Shown: positions 9,242 to 18,702, counted from the stretch's first letter. The stretch: 64,000 nucleotides of DNA from Duncaniella muricolitica (GCA_025808375.1 CP061009.1:1240001-1304000), one strand, 5' to 3'. Notes: a model not told the origin generated them from the sequence alone. Numbers and translations: made by a program.

Positions 9242-10315
9242 TTATTCCTCTACGCCTTGGAGTGTGCGTCCGGCAAACTGGATTGCGACGGGTGTGAGGG
9301 TTGAGAGCCTGGAGCGGATAAATTTGGAGATACCAGCCTTGGTCTCGGGTGTGTCGGGGGCTACGAGACGTGCGAGGTTGAAGATGAGGCTGGCCTGACG
9401 GTCGGCGGGCAGACGGTCATAGTTGGCTATGATATAGTCGAGATACTCTATGTCGGTGCTGCCTGGGCGTTTTTCGATAAATTCATAGATGACCTTGTTT
9501 TCTTCTCTTTCGAGACCGAGTTTGGCGAGAGTGGCTTTGAGTTTGTTGAACTCGGCGGCATCATACTTGCCTTCACGGAACATGAAGCCTGAGAAGTAGG
9601 AGCTGAGCACTTCGCTGTAGAGACGTTGGAGCTTGCGGTCGACATCCTTGCGTACTTCGGCGGGAAATTCTGTCTGGTGGGCTTCCATGAAGCGGGCGCG
9701 GTCGTTGTCCATGTCGATGGTGAAGACCGTGAATATGAAGGCGTTTTCGGGTTTGAGACGGTCGGCGTCGCTGAGTGTGTTGAAATAGTCGTCAATTACC
9801 TGAAAGCCTTCTTTCTCTTTGCGTTGCTCCATAAGTTGCATGGCGTAGGCGTGCACGAGTTTGGGTGTGCGTTCGCCTTTTTCATAGCGTGCTTTTATGC
9901 GTTCTGGCTGCTGTTCGGGGTCGAGCGCGACATTGACCTTGTCGATGAAACGAGTGCCGTCCATGTAGCCTGAGAATTTGGCTACTTCCTTACCGTTGGC
10001 ATCAATCACTACATAGGTGGGGTAGGCGGTCACGCCATATTTTTTAGCGAGCTCAAGGCCTTCGTTCTCGGCGTCCATCTTGAGGGGGATGAACTTGGCG
10101 TTCATGAAGTCTCCTACCTCTTTTTGGGGAAATGTCTTTGATGACATCATCTTGCATGGTCCGCACCATGTGGTGAAGAAGTCGATAAACACGAGCTTGC
10201 CCTCCTGCTTGGCGGCAGCGAGACTCTCATCAAAAGAAATGTGACGAAACTCGGTCTGTGCCGAACCTGTCAGTACAGCTGCTCCCATGAGCAATGTAGC
10301 AAAAAACTTTTTCAT
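9242..10315 (-). CDS. Periplasmic thioredoxin-like protein with long helical C-terminus
   Basis: A 357-residue exported protein. The signal peptide is about 1-19 (MKKFFATLL...GSAQ). A thioredoxin fold spans about 22-135 with a dithiol at Cys51/Cys54 in TTWCGPCKMM and the cis-Pro motif in VTAYPTYVV. The rest, about 200 residues, is helical and lysine/glutamate rich, as in Bacteroidetes DUF255/thioredoxin-7-like proteins. CGPC suggests a reductant or reshuffler of disulfides. It follows the SusCD-DUF4843-PKD operon on the same strand, but 254 nt and a terminator hairpin separate them, so it may have its own transcript. Partner unknown. Confidence 0.85.
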   Translation of the reverse strand: MKKFFATLLMGAAVLTGSAQTEFRHISFDESLAAAKQEGKLVFIDFFTTWCGPCKMMSSKTFPQKEVGDFMNAKFIPLKMDAENEGLELAKKYGVTAYPTYVVIDANGKEVAKFSGYMDGTRFIDKVNVALDPEQQPERIKARYEKGERTPKLVHAYAMQLMEQRKEKEGFQVIDDYFNTLSDADRLKPENAFIFTVFTIDMDNDRARFMEAHQTEFPAEVRKDVDRKLQRLYSEVLSSYFSGFMFREGKYDAAEFNKLKATLAKLGLEREENKVIYEFIEKRPGSTDIEYLDYIIANYDRLPADRQASLIFNLARLVAPDTPETKAGISKFIRSRLSTLTPVAIQFAGRTLQGVEE

Positions 10316-10569
10316 AAGTTGTATTTAATAATGGTGTGATGATCGGATGAATGGTGTTTCGTTAAGGCTTCTCAAAAGTAGTAAATATTCGTTGATTTAC
10401 AAATAGAGTGACTGGAAAATATTTGTATATGGATATTAGACCTGAGTAATCAGGTAAGGTTTAACATTATGTAAGTTAATTATTCTATAAAAATGCCCGG
10501 AAAAGTAAGATTGTGGATTACTACTTTTCCGGGCATGTGATTAGTATGGATTATAGATGGTTTTATTCA
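10316..10569. other. Intergenic region between PKD-like and thioredoxin genes
   Basis: An AT-rich 254-nt stretch holding the operon terminator (10493-10536) and a short 6-bp palindrome at 10440-10455. I see no convincing gene and no clear TAnnTTTG box for the thioredoxin gene. Confidence 0.6.
10493..10536 (-). terminator. Terminator of the SusCD-PKD operon
   Basis: Perfect 15-bp stem (10493-10507 with 10522-10536) and 14-nt loop. On the minus strand it is followed by a U-rich tract, 34 nt after the PKD-like stop codon. Confidence 0.8.
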
Positions 10570-12174
10570 TTAATAGAATGAACCGGCTTTCCAGAGCACA
10601 GACTTGATTTCAAGATCGATTTCCCAGTCTTGTCCTTCAAGTTCCATAAATTCAATCTGGTTGGGGTTGTCAACAGTCTTCATTTTGTAGAGATGTCCTT
10701 TATCTCCGTCAAATGTCGCTACCCAATAGTGTGAGATTTCGTTACGGATACTGCACACCTCGGGTGCGAGATATGTGATGTGTCCGTCAAAGGTTTTGCT
10801 GCCGAGTTTCTTGCTTACGTAGTCGTAGGCATACAGTGTATTGCCTACTGAGTAATACATCTGAGATGCGGCTCCGGAAGCGAAGAACATGTGCTCTCTC
10901 TGAAGGAAATTGGTTATTTCAGCCACTTTCAGCTCGCAGCCGTAAGGATCGGAAATGGTGGGCTGGGTCACGTATCCCATACCCGGCATTCCTAAAACAA
11001 AACGATAGAGGAAATATCTGTCGTCATTATCTTTCATAATGGCATGGCATCGGCCATTTGAGCGATAATAGTCGTTTTCTCCATAGACGATTGTACGGCC
11101 GTTAGGCTGGTTCATCATGTAGATATTGTTTTGCATCAATGGAGCTGTGTTCTGCACCTGCACCATATGGGTAAACTGCAGAGCTGTACCGTGCATATAG
11201 GAGAAACAGTTATAATCCACATCATACAATAATATCGGGGTCAGGGCATTACTGAAGTCATTTGTCACGTGACTTAGCCTTTTTCGAGTATTGTAGAAAA
11301 GGTAGGGATGGAATTTGAAATAATCCTTTGAGTAGGCACTGTAACGGTTTAATGCCAGGTTCATGCTCTCTGTACCTTTATGAGCGAAAGCGAGGTCTTC
11401 GGTAATATATGCACGTGGCAGGGATGACAGAGGCATTGCGGTGTGTACGCCTTGTCTCATGCCGACATCCATCAGTTTCATCGGGACTTTGTGCGGTTCA
11501 AGACATTCGATCAAACCTAAGTCGTTAAATTCTTTTCCAAGAGTTTCAAATTCAGTGGTGAATGACGGGTTGTATGTCGCATCTTCGGTCTGAAGATAGA
11601 AACGGTTGAGACGCATATTGCCTGTATAGATAAGTGCTTTTGCGTTTTTCAACTGATGCTCCGAGTTGTCAAAAACATCTTTGGCATATATGGTGTCGTT
11701 TCGGCCGTTCAGAATTGCCAGCATATCAAGTCCGACCAGATTGTCGGTGTGGGGACGGTTGCCTAATATGAGGAAGCCTCGAGAGAAAGGAGATGAGAGC
11801 TGTATGGATGTGCTGTAGTTTTTCTCATATCCTGTTGCATTGTCTTTTACAGAGAGATAAAAAGTATGAGTACCGGGTGAAGCCTGTGCAGGCCATACAA
11901 GATCTTTTTCATGACTGATTGTGTCATGAACATGACCGGAACGACAGCGATACCATGTATACTCATAGTCCGATATGTCTTCACCTTTGACCGAACCTGT
12001 AATATTGGGCGTAATCTCTATGACATCGCTGTATGCCATGCCATAATATGTATCCTCAATGCCGTCAATGTTGATTTCATTGACCGGTGTATAAGTGTAG
12101 CTGCCTTCGTCCTCTACACAGGCTGTCATAAAGCCTGCAAGGACAAGGAGCGGGATATATATTTTTGATTTCAT
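10570..12174 (-). CDS. PKD-like family surface lipoprotein
   Basis: A 534-residue lipoprotein: the signal peptide ends in a lipobox with Cys19 (LAGFMTAC), followed by acidic residues typical of surface export in Bacteroidetes. Residues about 30-130 resemble a PKD-like/Ig domain; the rest is a beta-rich region as in the PKD_2-like family seen beside SusD. Such proteins likely sit on the SusCD complex as an accessory ligand-binding lipoprotein. It is the last gene of the four-gene operon, 31 nt after the DUF4843 gene. Ligand not predictable. Confidence 0.8.
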   Translation of the reverse strand: MKSKIYIPLLVLAGFMTACVEDEGSYTYTPVNEINIDGIEDTYYGMAYSDVIEITPNITGSVKGEDISDYEYTWYRCRSGHVHDTISHEKDLVWPAQASPGTHTFYLSVKDNATGYEKNYSTSIQLSSPFSRGFLILGNRPHTDNLVGLDMLAILNGRNDTIYAKDVFDNSEHQLKNAKALIYTGNMRLNRFYLQTEDATYNPSFTTEFETLGKEFNDLGLIECLEPHKVPMKLMDVGMRQGVHTAMPLSSLPRAYITEDLAFAHKGTESMNLALNRYSAYSKDYFKFHPYLFYNTRKRLSHVTNDFSNALTPILLYDVDYNCFSYMHGTALQFTHMVQVQNTAPLMQNNIYMMNQPNGRTIVYGENDYYRSNGRCHAIMKDNDDRYFLYRFVLGMPGMGYVTQPTISDPYGCELKVAEITNFLQREHMFFASGAASQMYYSVGNTLYAYDYVSKKLGSKTFDGHITYLAPEVCSIRNEISHYWVATFDGDKGHLYKMKTVDNPNQIEFMELEGQDWEIDLEIKSVLWKAGSFY

Positions 12175-12205
12175 AATATGAAGTGGTTGTTATGATGATG
12201 AACTA

Positions 12206-13117
12206 TTAATTACCTTCCATGCTTTCGGGTCGGGCATCCTCACCCCATGGCAGATTCTGATCCGGAACCCACATCATGGTGCCGTCGGGATCCAGGACCC
12301 AGTATTCACGTCCTTTCTGGTATTGTTCTTTCAGATAGTCGGCGAGCAGAGCTTGAGGCATTTTGTATCTGGTTGCCGGCGGCCACATACTCTCGCTATC
12401 GTTCCATGTTGCGACATTCCATCCGAGTCGCTCTTCGGTCAGGTCAAGCAACAGGCGGAATTTTGTTTCCGACCATATACCCATAAATCGATCTTTCCAG
12501 TCGGGGGGACACGAGAGGAAGTTGTTTATGAATATATTGTGGACCGAGGGGTCAAGATTGAGATGATTGTATTCATTAAGCATCTCGGCAGCACTGTGAT
12601 AAATCGGCAGTTTGCCATAGCCATCGCCGTCGAATGGCAGTACGAAATGCTCACCAGGGACAATGCGTAGCTGAAGCATGATGTTTTCGTCATTCATGCG
12701 CTCGGTCTTGTGGAACTGTATCCTGATTTTAGTATTGGTTTTTCCTGCCGGTATTACAGCATCGGCAATAGGATCGACTAATTCAAACTCAACCCCTTCA
12801 ATGGCTGTAGTGCTGTCTTGAACGACCTCAACGCTGAAATGGCGGTCGTAATCCTTGACAAAACCGGACGCCTGAATGTTGAGACGAAGCAGTGAATCCT
12901 CTTCAATCATGCCGCCAAATCCTATTTTGGAATATGCCTGATGGTGGTTGCGGCTTCCGCTGTTGAGGTCAATGTTGTTTACCCAGTATGATACGCCCCA
13001 TTGTTGAGCGAAATAAAGAGCGTTGTCACCGCTGTAAGTGTCGATATCCTCTTTTGAGCAGGCATTCCAAAGCATAGAGACTGACAGAAGTCCTGCAAGA
13101 TATATAAGCTTTTTCAT
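12206..13117 (-). CDS. DUF4843 lipoprotein
   Basis: A 303-residue lipoprotein with Cys20 in a lipobox (SVSMLWNACSKED). The body matches the DUF4843 pattern: an early ALYFAQQ strand, a Calx-beta-like middle with VEFELVDPIADAVIPAG, and a tryptophan-rich C-terminus with a conserved WS(E)T-type stretch. DUF4843 genes recur between SusD and PKD-like genes in Bacteroidetes, and their role is unknown. It lies 21 nt after susD and 31 nt before the PKD-like gene, so one transcript is expected. Confidence 0.8.
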   Translation of the reverse strand: MKKLIYLAGLLSVSMLWNACSKEDIDTYSGDNALYFAQQWGVSYWVNNIDLNSGSRNHHQAYSKIGFGGMIEEDSLLRLNIQASGFVKDYDRHFSVEVVQDSTTAIEGVEFELVDPIADAVIPAGKTNTKIRIQFHKTERMNDENIMLQLRIVPGEHFVLPFDGDGYGKLPIYHSAAEMLNEYNHLNLDPSVHNIFINNFLSCPPDWKDRFMGIWSETKFRLLLDLTEERLGWNVATWNDSESMWPPATRYKMPQALLADYLKEQYQKGREYWVLDPDGTMMWVPDQNLPWGEDARPESMEGN

Positions 13118-13138
13118 TGTGATAATCTTATTGATTCG

Positions 13139-14653
13139 TTATTTACCAGTTTGTCCACGCTTGCTGATCTCTCCTTCCGGAATGGGCCACACATAGTTGT
13201 TGAGTTGCATGCTGTAGTCATAAGTGCCGGTGCGGCTGATTACGAATGTATTCTGGCGGCGTTTGTAGAAGAAGTAGAGCTGGCCTTCTCCTATCATTTC
13301 TCCGGCAAATTCGTATAGAAGAGCATCATTAAAGTTTTGTGTCCTGTCGAGATTAGGACAGTTGCGGTGAATTCTGATTTCATCAATCAGGTCAAATGCT
13401 TCCTCTCTGTTGCTTGTGGCTTCTGCGGCAATGAGATAAATCTCGCTCATACGTATCATTGGTATGATATAGCGGTATGTCGCTTCGAGAGCACCTGATT
13501 TGAAATCCTCAAATTTTGTCAGGCAAAGAGTTGTGCCCTGGGTGCTGTCGTCGTCTGAGCCCACAGTTGGTTCTGCAACAGTCCATTGATTACGTCTGTA
13601 ATCGTTAGGATATTCATACAGAAGTGCGACTTTTGAATCTTCTTTATTCTCTCCAAAGAATGTGAGACGGTTGCCTAATGACAGAGTGCTCGAGAAAGTG
13701 TTGTCATTGAATTTCCTACGATTGTTGTTGTAAAGCGAGAACATGACTTCAGGGGAGAAGAGCAGGTCGGGGCGTCCGTCATCGCTTACCTGATCGGCCG
13801 TAACCCAAGGAAATACTTGGAGTGACTCGGTGTTGACCTTGTCTATGATCTCGTTTTTGGCAATTCTATAAGCATTGGCTTTGTCACCCATCCAGAGGTA
13901 TGCTCTTGCGAGAAGGCCCTGTACAGCATAGTAGTTGAGGCGCAGCTGTCGGAATGACATGTCGTAACTGGACACTCCGTTATCTTCGGTCTGGGTGTCT
14001 TTTATACCTTCTGTGATAATTGGGTCGGAGTCTTTCAGCAGGGTTGAGGCTTCGGTCAGATCTGCGATAATCTTTTCCATGGCTTCCTTGTTGGAAAGAA
14101 ATGGTTTGATTTCGCGGCTTGTGTCATCCTGATAAGGTATGCTTTCCGCATCAGGATTCAATGCATAAATGGCTCCGTGGCGGCGCAGGATGTCAAAGTG
14201 TAACATAGCTCTGAGTGCCAGTGACTCGCCGCGCAACAGATCGAATTGAGCCTGTGTGAGCGGGGTGTCGTTGATGTCACTCAGATGGTTGAGGATGGTA
14301 TTGGTATTCGCTATGATTGTATAGCCTTGATTCCAAAGCGACTCGTTCTTTGATTCTACACCGATGTCGTTGAAGTCAAAAGACTGGTACAAACGATATT
14401 TATGGTTGTTGTCATCGGTGACATAATAATACTGAGCCATTACATCAAGGATATTTGTCAGCTCGGAGTTAGTATAGTAGTCGTTCAGACTGACGTATAC
14501 ACCGTTGAGCGCGGATACATATCCTGTGTATTTGCTGAATAGTACAGGCTCCATGATTTTGTCTTCCATCTCTACTTTCAGCCAGTCGGCACAAGAAGAG
14601 AGCGAAAGAGTCATGAGGGCTGAAGTGACAGCAGTTATGAATATTTTTTTCAT
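13139..14653 (-). CDS. RagB/SusD family nutrient-uptake lipoprotein
   Basis: A 504-residue SusD-like lipoprotein with Cys21 in a lipobox (LSLSSCADW). It has the N-terminal SusD-like segment, TPR-type helices in the middle (LRLNYYAVQGLLARAYLWMG) and a C-terminal RagB/SusD region (MIRMSEIYLIAAEA). In the complex it caps the SusC barrel and binds substrate at the cell surface. It starts 25 nt after susC. The lack of glycosidases nearby argues against an ordinary glycan locus. Confidence 0.92.
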   Translation of the reverse strand: MKKIFITAVTSALMTLSLSSCADWLKVEMEDKIMEPVLFSKYTGYVSALNGVYVSLNDYYTNSELTNILDVMAQYYYVTDDNNHKYRLYQSFDFNDIGVESKNESLWNQGYTIIANTNTILNHLSDINDTPLTQAQFDLLRGESLALRAMLHFDILRRHGAIYALNPDAESIPYQDDTSREIKPFLSNKEAMEKIIADLTEASTLLKDSDPIITEGIKDTQTEDNGVSSYDMSFRQLRLNYYAVQGLLARAYLWMGDKANAYRIAKNEIIDKVNTESLQVFPWVTADQVSDDGRPDLLFSPEVMFSLYNNNRRKFNDNTFSSTLSLGNRLTFFGENKEDSKVALLYEYPNDYRRNQWTVAEPTVGSDDDSTQGTTLCLTKFEDFKSGALEATYRYIIPMIRMSEIYLIAAEATSNREEAFDLIDEIRIHRNCPNLDRTQNFNDALLYEFAGEMIGEGQLYFFYKRRQNTFVISRTGTYDYSMQLNNYVWPIPEGEISKRGQTGK

Positions 14654-14678
14654 GAGATTTCGTTTTTGTGAATAAGTA

Positions 14679-17600
14679 TTAGAAGCTGAGGCCTAATGAC
14701 ATGGAGCATGAACGCTGGAACGGATAGCTCAGACCGCGCTCTTCCTTGATATTGGAGATGCGGAAGATGTCGTTCATATAGAAACGGATGTCAAAAGATG
14801 TTGCTCCAATAGTGTTGAGGAATTTGGCTGTCGATGTACGGTAACCGATATTGATTGAGCCGCAACTAAAGGTGTTTTCGGTCTTGATGAAGCGGGTGGT
14901 TATATGTGATGCTGATGTATCGTCAATACGTTTGTATTTGGCTATGTCACCGGGTTGTTTCCAACGGTCGGTCAAAGCTCTGACATCCTGGTTTTTGTTG
15001 AGGCTACTGCCTGAGATGTTTTCCACCTTGTTCATCAGAGTGTTGAGAGTGACATCTCCACCCATCTTGAATGAGAATGATGCTCCAAAAGTGATGCCTT
15101 TGTAGAGGAATGATGTAGAGAAGTTACCCTGGATATCGGGATTGGAGTCGCCCACGAGCACTTCGTCTTCAGAGTTCCATTCATATGTCGGTGTGCCGTT
15201 TTTCTTCAGGAACATTTCATTACCTGTAGCTGGGTCAATGCCAAGCGAGCGTACGGCATACAGACCTGAGGTGCTTGCTCCGTCATACATACGCAACAGC
15301 GATGTGCTTGCTCGTCCGGCTTCGTTATATTGTTCCAGAATGTTGCCTATACCATAATAATTGGTAGTATAGTGGTTCATGTTGCCGCTTATATACCAGT
15401 TGAAATTATATTTTTTGATAATATAGAATGTGGCTGAGAGGCTTATGGAGCGGTTGTCTGTTCCGCCTATATTCATAGGTGCGGATGTGACACCGGTCGA
15501 GCCGGGAAGATCGATGCGGACGAGCTGGGGATCGGTCTTACGTATCTGATAGTCGGCATTGAGAGATAGTCTGTTGTCAAACATTGTAGCTGTCAAGCCG
15601 ACGTTATATGTATTGGTCTTCTGCCATTTGAGACCGCTGTTGCCCCACTGTGATATGATGTTGGCTATACCGAACGGGTTGGAATAATCGTTGTAGAATT
15701 CATAGATGGAGGCAGCGAGTTTTGCGTCATAGTTCTGGTTACCGGGGTTACCATATGATGCTCTTACCTTGAGATAGTTTATCAGACTGGAGGTCTTGAA
15801 CCAGGATTCGTTGTGAATATTCCAACCTATACCTACTGACCATGTCGGTGTGAAGGGGTCATCGATGCCAAACTGTGAGGCTCCGCTTAGAGTCCAGTTG
15901 AAATCAAGGAGGTATCTCATGTCATAGGAATAGTTGCCGTTGGCATAGTAGCTGACGTTGCGGGTCTTTGAGTCGGTCGAGCTGGGTTTGCCTTTTTGCG
16001 GATATCCTGATGAGAAGTTGGGATTCCAGAAAGTGTCACTGGTATAGCCCTGAGCAGAGAAGGAGTATGAGCGATTGTTTCTTTCCGAGAACTGCATGCC
16101 GCCGACAGCATTGATCGTATGCAGGCCAATGGCTGTACCGTATGTGGCGTTGATACGTCCGCTGTAGCTGTTTGCTGAGGAATTACTGTTAAAATAGAGA
16201 CCTTTCTCCGTATAGGAATGCTGTGATGTTTCATTGGGAGATGTATATGACTCGTTGGTGGTCTTTTGTAACTGATATTGCAGGTTGCCACGAAGGCGGA
16301 GCTGACGTGTGGCACGCCATTCAAACTGGAAGTTGTTTGTTACGGTCGTTATATCACCTTTTTTGAAACTGTTCTGCAGCATATCATAGACAGGATTCCA
16401 ATAATAGGTTGAACCGTCGACATAGACATATCTTGGGGGCTCTCCTGTTGTAGCATCGTATTTTGCATAGAACGGATTCATTTCCGCGAATCTGCTGAAA
16501 GGAACGGTCTCATTGGCCGAACTTACGCTGTTGATGGTAGTCTGGTTGGTGAAGTTGAAATTGTCAACTCGATATGTCAGGTTTATATTGCCGTTGATGA
16601 CATCTCGGTTAGAGCCCTTCATTACACCTTCGTTTTTGCTGTATGACAGGCCGGCTCCGTAACGGAATGACTGGTCTCCGCCTTGTATGAACACGTTGTG
16701 GGTCTGGGTTACTGCTGTTCTCAGAGGCTCGTTCATCCAATAGGTGTCATGGCCCATGTCGACGAGACGACGACGGCTGAAATAGCTGTTGCGATTGGTT
16801 TCGCCCATAGGCAGGCCGTTTTTGTCAAGTTCGCCATATACACCTGACAGAAGCTCAAACTGGAGTTTCTGTTCGGAGTTCATGAGGTTATAGTCGCTGA
16901 GGTCGGCCCAAGCCAATTGCAGCGAGCCGTTATAGCTGAGCTGGAGACGTCCGGCTTCGGGCTTCTTGGTCTCGACAACGATTACACCGTTGGCAGCTTT
17001 TGAACCGTAGATGGCTGTAGCCGAAGCATCTTTAAGAATAGAGATGCTCTCTATACGGTCCATGTTGAGGTCATTAATGGCCTGAAGTGTGCTTTCAAAT
17101 CCGTCAAGAATGAAGAGTGGCTGGTTGGGGTCTGTCTCATACTCCTGGGCGAGTGCCTGGGGGTTCATCTCACCGTTGATGGTGAGCGAGGGAAGGGTGT
17201 TGGGGTCGGAACCCATCAGGGTGTTTTCGGGCATGATGATTGACGGGTCGAGTGCCGAAAGACTCTTGAGGATGTTGTTGGCACTGATCATCTTGAGATC
17301 ATCACTGTTAAATGTCGATACCGAACCTGTGAAGCTCTCGATGTTGCGGGTGTAGATACCGTTGGCAACGGCTTCGCCTATGACTTGGGCGTCAGTCTCG
17401 AGCTGCACGGTCATGCGCTTACCGGCTATGGCCCTGACCTGTTGGGTTTTCATGCCGACATAGCTGAATTGTATTACGCATTTGGGCTGGTTGTAGCGAA
17501 TTGAAAACTCACCATCTACATTGGTCGCTGTACCCAATCCTTTTTTTCCTACGATTGTAATCGATACTCCGGGCAATGGGTCACCTTCGTCGTCAATCAC

Positions 17601-17738
17601 GACTCCGCGATACACACTTATTTTCGAGTCTTCAGTGCCGCTGGCTGTAACTGTCTGTGCTACAAGAGAGTTTACCCCCCCCGGCAGTAGACAGAATGCA
17701 GTGAATGAGGCTGTTAATAGCATCCTGATTCTCTTCAT
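14679..17738 (-). CDS. SusC/RagA family TonB-linked outer-membrane transporter
   Basis: A 1019-residue TonB-dependent transporter. The signal peptide is about 1-30, followed by a CarboxypepD_reg-like domain (VYRGVVIDDEGDPLPGVS), a plug with the SusC signature (ISILKDASATAIYGSKAANG) and a 22-strand-type barrel ending in SMSLGLSF. There is no STN domain, so it is not a sigma-signalling type. ATG 17738 opens the signal peptide; 27 extra codons upstream are not needed. First gene of the susC-susD-DUF4843-PKD operon, with a consensus promoter and an AT-rich 335-nt upstream region. Base use through 10570-17738 is visibly more AT-rich than in der, clpC or hut, suggesting a different history. Confidence 0.93.
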   Translation of the reverse strand: MKRIRMLLTASFTAFCLLPGGVNSLVAQTVTASGTEDSKISVYRGVVIDDEGDPLPGVSITIVGKKGLGTATNVDGEFSIRYNQPKCVIQFSYVGMKTQQVRAIAGKRMTVQLETDAQVIGEAVANGIYTRNIESFTGSVSTFNSDDLKMISANNILKSLSALDPSIIMPENTLMGSDPNTLPSLTINGEMNPQALAQEYETDPNQPLFILDGFESTLQAINDLNMDRIESISILKDASATAIYGSKAANGVIVVETKKPEAGRLQLSYNGSLQLAWADLSDYNLMNSEQKLQFELLSGVYGELDKNGLPMGETNRNSYFSRRRLVDMGHDTYWMNEPLRTAVTQTHNVFIQGGDQSFRYGAGLSYSKNEGVMKGSNRDVINGNINLTYRVDNFNFTNQTTINSVSSANETVPFSRFAEMNPFYAKYDATTGEPPRYVYVDGSTYYWNPVYDMLQNSFKKGDITTVTNNFQFEWRATRQLRLRGNLQYQLQKTTNESYTSPNETSQHSYTEKGLYFNSNSSANSYSGRINATYGTAIGLHTINAVGGMQFSERNNRSYSFSAQGYTSDTFWNPNFSSGYPQKGKPSSTDSKTRNVSYYANGNYSYDMRYLLDFNWTLSGASQFGIDDPFTPTWSVGIGWNIHNESWFKTSSLINYLKVRASYGNPGNQNYDAKLAASIYEFYNDYSNPFGIANIISQWGNSGLKWQKTNTYNVGLTATMFDNRLSLNADYQIRKTDPQLVRIDLPGSTGVTSAPMNIGGTDNRSISLSATFYIIKKYNFNWYISGNMNHYTTNYYGIGNILEQYNEAGRASTSLLRMYDGASTSGLYAVRSLGIDPATGNEMFLKKNGTPTYEWNSEDEVLVGDSNPDIQGNFSTSFLYKGITFGASFSFKMGGDVTLNTLMNKVENISGSSLNKNQDVRALTDRWKQPGDIAKYKRIDDTSASHITTRFIKTENTFSCGSINIGYRTSTAKFLNTIGATSFDIRFYMNDIFRISNIKEERGLSYPFQRSCSMSLGLSF

Positions 17739-17846
17739 GCTTTTGATTTTTTGATGTATGTTAATGATTGGTGTGATAACGATGTGTTCGCGATATGCGG
17801 ATATTGAGCAATCCACCACTTGTAGTGTGTAGTTGACCTATGGATG

Positions 17847-17877
17847 CAAAGTAATGAATAAAAAATGTAAAAAACAA
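17847..17877 (-). promoter_or_regulatory. Promoter of the susC operon
   Basis: Minus-strand TTG (17875-17877), 20 nt, TTACTTTG (17847-17854), a near match to TTG-N19-TAnnTTTG. Leader length to the susC ATG is about 100 nt. Confidence 0.6.
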
Positions 17878-17966
17878 GAAAAATTAGTAAAAATGTAAAA
17901 TTTTTCTAAACTAACGGGCAAAAACAGTGTATAATTCTGATAAAAGTGTGCGATTTTTGCATCAGA

Positions 17967-17992
17967 TGTTAAATATGTGACAATATTTAACA
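17967..17992. promoter_or_regulatory. Palindrome in the susC/maf divergent region
   Basis: Two exact 10-nt arms, TGTTAAATAT (17967-17976) and ATATTTAACA (17983-17992), flank 6 nt. It sits about 90 nt upstream of the susC -33 box and 55 nt upstream of the maf -7 box, with no U-tract. It could be an operator; the regulator is unknown. Confidence 0.45.
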
Positions 17993-18046
17993 GAAGAATG
18001 GAAAGCCGGGTGTTGGGTGGATGATGCGAAATAGCGAATTTAGTGT

Positions 18047-18054
18047 TATATTTG
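18047..18054 (+). promoter_or_regulatory. -7 box upstream of maf
   Basis: TATATTTG fits TAnnTTTG. The identical octamer in the same ttataTTTGCG context recurs before clpC. It falls 20 nt before the ATG at 18074 and overlaps the region of the alternative GTG at 18056, which favours the ATG. Confidence 0.5.
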
Positions 18055-18073
18055 CGTGAAAATTGATAAAAAT

Positions 18074-18664
18074 ATGTTTCATCCACTTGAAAATCTTGAT
18101 AGGTTCAGCGTGGTGCTTGCAAGCGGCTCGCCACGCCGAAGGGAATTGCTCGGGCTGCTTGACCTGAGTTTTACGGTCGACACATCTCATCCTGTCGACG
18201 AAATAGTGCCCGAATCTATGTCGGCCCGACAGGTGCCGGGCTACCTGTCGCGTCTTAAAGCCGATGCTTTCCCGCTCGCGGAGCTGGATGGGCGTCTTGT
18301 AATTACGGCCGACACGGTGGTGATACTCGACGGAGAAGTGCTGGGCAAGCCTCGCGACGAAGAGGATGCCAGTGCCATGTTGCGCAGGCTGTCGGGGCGG
18401 GTGCAGACGGTGGTGACCGGTGTCACCGTGAGGACGTCGGAGAGATGTGAGACGTTCAGTGCCGAGTCAGAGGTTGAGTTTGCCGAGCTGACTGACGCCG
18501 AAATCGATTATTATGTTGACCGCTACAGGCCGCTTGACAAGGCCGGGGCCTATGGCATCCAGGAATGGATAGGTGCTGCTGCCATATGTGGCATTACCGG
18601 AAGTTTCTATAATGTGATGGGGCTCCCGGTCCACAGGCTATATGATGCCCTTAAGTCGTTTTAG
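18074..18664 (+). CDS. maf: Maf-type nucleoside triphosphate pyrophosphatase
   Basis: A 196-residue Maf/YhdE-type protein that hydrolyses dTTP/UTP or modified nucleotides to monophosphates. The family opening is clear in LASGSPRRRELL, with the catalytic Asp in ITADTVV, a GKPRD motif and a terminal GSFYNVMGLPV. Start: GTG at 18056 is possible, but it lies only 1 nt from the -7 box, so ATG 18074 is preferred. It is divergent from the susC operon and followed by clpC with a separate promoter. Confidence 0.93.
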   Translation: MFHPLENLDRFSVVLASGSPRRRELLGLLDLSFTVDTSHPVDEIVPESMSARQVPGYLSRLKADAFPLAELDGRLVITADTVVILDGEVLGKPRDEEDASAMLRRLSGRVQTVVTGVTVRTSERCETFSAESEVEFAELTDAEIDYYVDRYRPLDKAGAYGIQEWIGAAAICGITGSFYNVMGLPVHRLYDALKSF

Positions 18665-18694
18665 TAAAAAAGCGTGAAATCACAAAATAAGTGT

Positions 18695-18702
18695 TATATT
18701 TG
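18695..18702 (+). promoter_or_regulatory. -7 box upstream of clpC
   Basis: TATATTTG matches TAnnTTTG and gives a leader of about 120 nt before the clpC ATG. No clear TTG at -33. No CIRCE-like inverted repeat was seen. Confidence 0.5.

Noticed and set aside
10440..10455. ACCTGA-GTAA-TCAGGT palindrome
   Set aside because: Only 6-bp arms in an AT-rich gap; could be chance.
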